DNA of 64,000 bases from Rotaria macrura. Taxonomy: Eukaryota; Rotifera; Eurotatoria; Philodinida; Philodinidae. The stretch lies in NCBI GenBank assembly GCA_900239685.1, contig OENT01000077.1, forward strand, positions 175,441-239,440, written 5' to 3'. A program made the position numbers and the translations under genes. Shown here piece after piece: positions 62,929 to 64,000 of this stretch. The notes under the pieces are model-generated. The model saw nothing but the letters and a program-made list of their open reading frames with translations, ran no database searches and was not told where the DNA came from. Positions within the stretch are counted from its first letter, which is position 1. Each line of letters begins with the position of its first letter.

Positions 62929-64000
62929 ACAATCTCAGATATGTATGCGTGTTAGAAAAATCAAATCTGTTGATTTTTCTTCTTGTTATTGTCAGTGTAA
63001 ACAGAATGTTTGTTGTAAATTTCTCAAATCATTAAATAGAGAAAGTTAAAATATCATCGTCTCAATGGCAATTAGTTCACCTATTTTATTTGGTTCCGTC
63101 TCGACATGTTAACTGAAAAAGCAGAATGCTTTCTAAGAAATTTCCTCTTCGATCGATAGTTTAAGATCTGAGGACCTCGACAACAATTATAATTATTATG
63201 AATGATACCATTTTGACTTGCTAATAAATAATATCCTCTGAAAAGAGTAGGTGTACACTTATGAATGTTATTCGTCTCCTGAATCAGACTCGGGTCTTAT
63301 TCATATGCATTTTCACATAAAAATTCTAGTCATTCATATCTCTGGTGTGTTATCATTTTCAACTAAAGAAAAAAAAATTGAATACTAAGAATATGATTAA
63401 TTACATGACGCTATACTTGTCTCATGGACATATTGTGACCTGCAATCGAAAAAACCTCAGTGATGCAAAACCAATTATGTCATTTCACTTTTTCTTATAT
63501 GGATATGTCTGATATAATTTAAAGATACATTTAACTGATTATGAATTTAATTTTCTAACAAATAGGAGCTCTCATAGAATCAAGATACCATTAACATGAA
63601 GTACGATCATCCTATACTACCACTGAAAGGAATCGAGAAAGATTTCTCTGGCTTACTTTGTATGAGTTGTGATTGTCAAAGGCATAATAAATTTCATATG
63701 AATAAGATAGCACTTTTTTATTACTTTTTTGAAGATTATCTTGCATGCTACGCGTATTGAAACTGCAAGAGACCTAACCCTTTCTGGCCGGCTACCCGAA
63801 GATCTAGTGCAAAGGAATCTTCTCCATTTCATTTAGACTTGAGTCACTGCGTAGATATCGAAAATCTAGTATTCGATTCTGGAAAGATGGTGAGTTAGAA
63901 AACGACTTGATTTTACCTTTTACTCACATCCGAACGAAACGGTGCAAACATGTCAAAAAATTGATCTTTTTTCTACCTAAAGGATTTTGATGATTTATAC
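62929..64000. other. Intergenic sequence after THOC6
   Basis: AT-rich sequence with no supported gene. A variant signal ATTAAA lies near 63032 and could end the THOC6 transcript. The last 300 bases are somewhat less AT-rich but show no open frame with a recognisable product. Confidence 0.45.

Noticed and set aside
1..64000. tRNA, rRNA or CRISPR sequences
   Set aside because: I looked for T-loop motifs, ribosomal cores and regular spaced repeats and found none convincing; CRISPR is not expected in an animal genome.

Overview
The window is AT-rich nuclear DNA of an invertebrate animal. Genes are split by canonical GT-AG introns, many only 50-80 bases long, and coding exons are rich in Ser, Thr and Asn codons. 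A bdelloid rotifer or close relative is my best guess, from intron size, composition and repeated splice acceptors directly at start codons (these animals use spliced-leader trans-splicing). The species cannot be fixed from the sequence alone.

Layout: (1) 366-6641 (+), a calsyntenin gene whose signal-peptide exon lies upstream or outside. (2) 6.6-16.8 kb, mostly AT-rich DNA without convincing genes, with two weak small membrane-protein candidates. (3) 16.8-36.1 kb (+), one large PDE4 (dunce-type cAMP phosphodiesterase) locus. A shared core (UCR1, UCR2, catalytic domain; 30852-36101) is preceded by at least seven mutually exclusive candidate first exons, and two more candidate first exons plus one candidate cassette exon sit inside UCR1. 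All end in the same splice phase. (4) 37784-41356 (+), a PX domain plus three SH3 domains, of the p47phox/Tks organizer type. (5) 41.7-43.5 kb (-), an orphan exon-like frame and a small secreted antistasin-type, cysteine-rich probable protease inhibitor. (6) 43.6-54.3 kb, a long gene-poor stretch with a possible decayed retroelement protease fragment, a short spaced repeat and a GC-rich CCCG island. (7) 54310-62928 (+), a tight same-strand cluster: SAC1 phosphoinositide phosphatase, a membrane-inserted alpha/beta hydrolase, and THOC6 of the THO mRNA export complex. Only 98 bases separate the last two.

The proteins belong to different pathways: synaptic adhesion and kinesin cargo, cAMP breakdown, membrane-recruited SH3 scaffolding, ER/Golgi PI4P turnover and mRNA export. 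The strongest discoveries are the PDE4 first-exon array, with starts that split UCR1, and the operon-like SAC1-hydrolase-THOC6 cluster. Exon borders were derived by eye from splice sites, reading phase and remembered family sequences, so individual borders may be off by a few bases.
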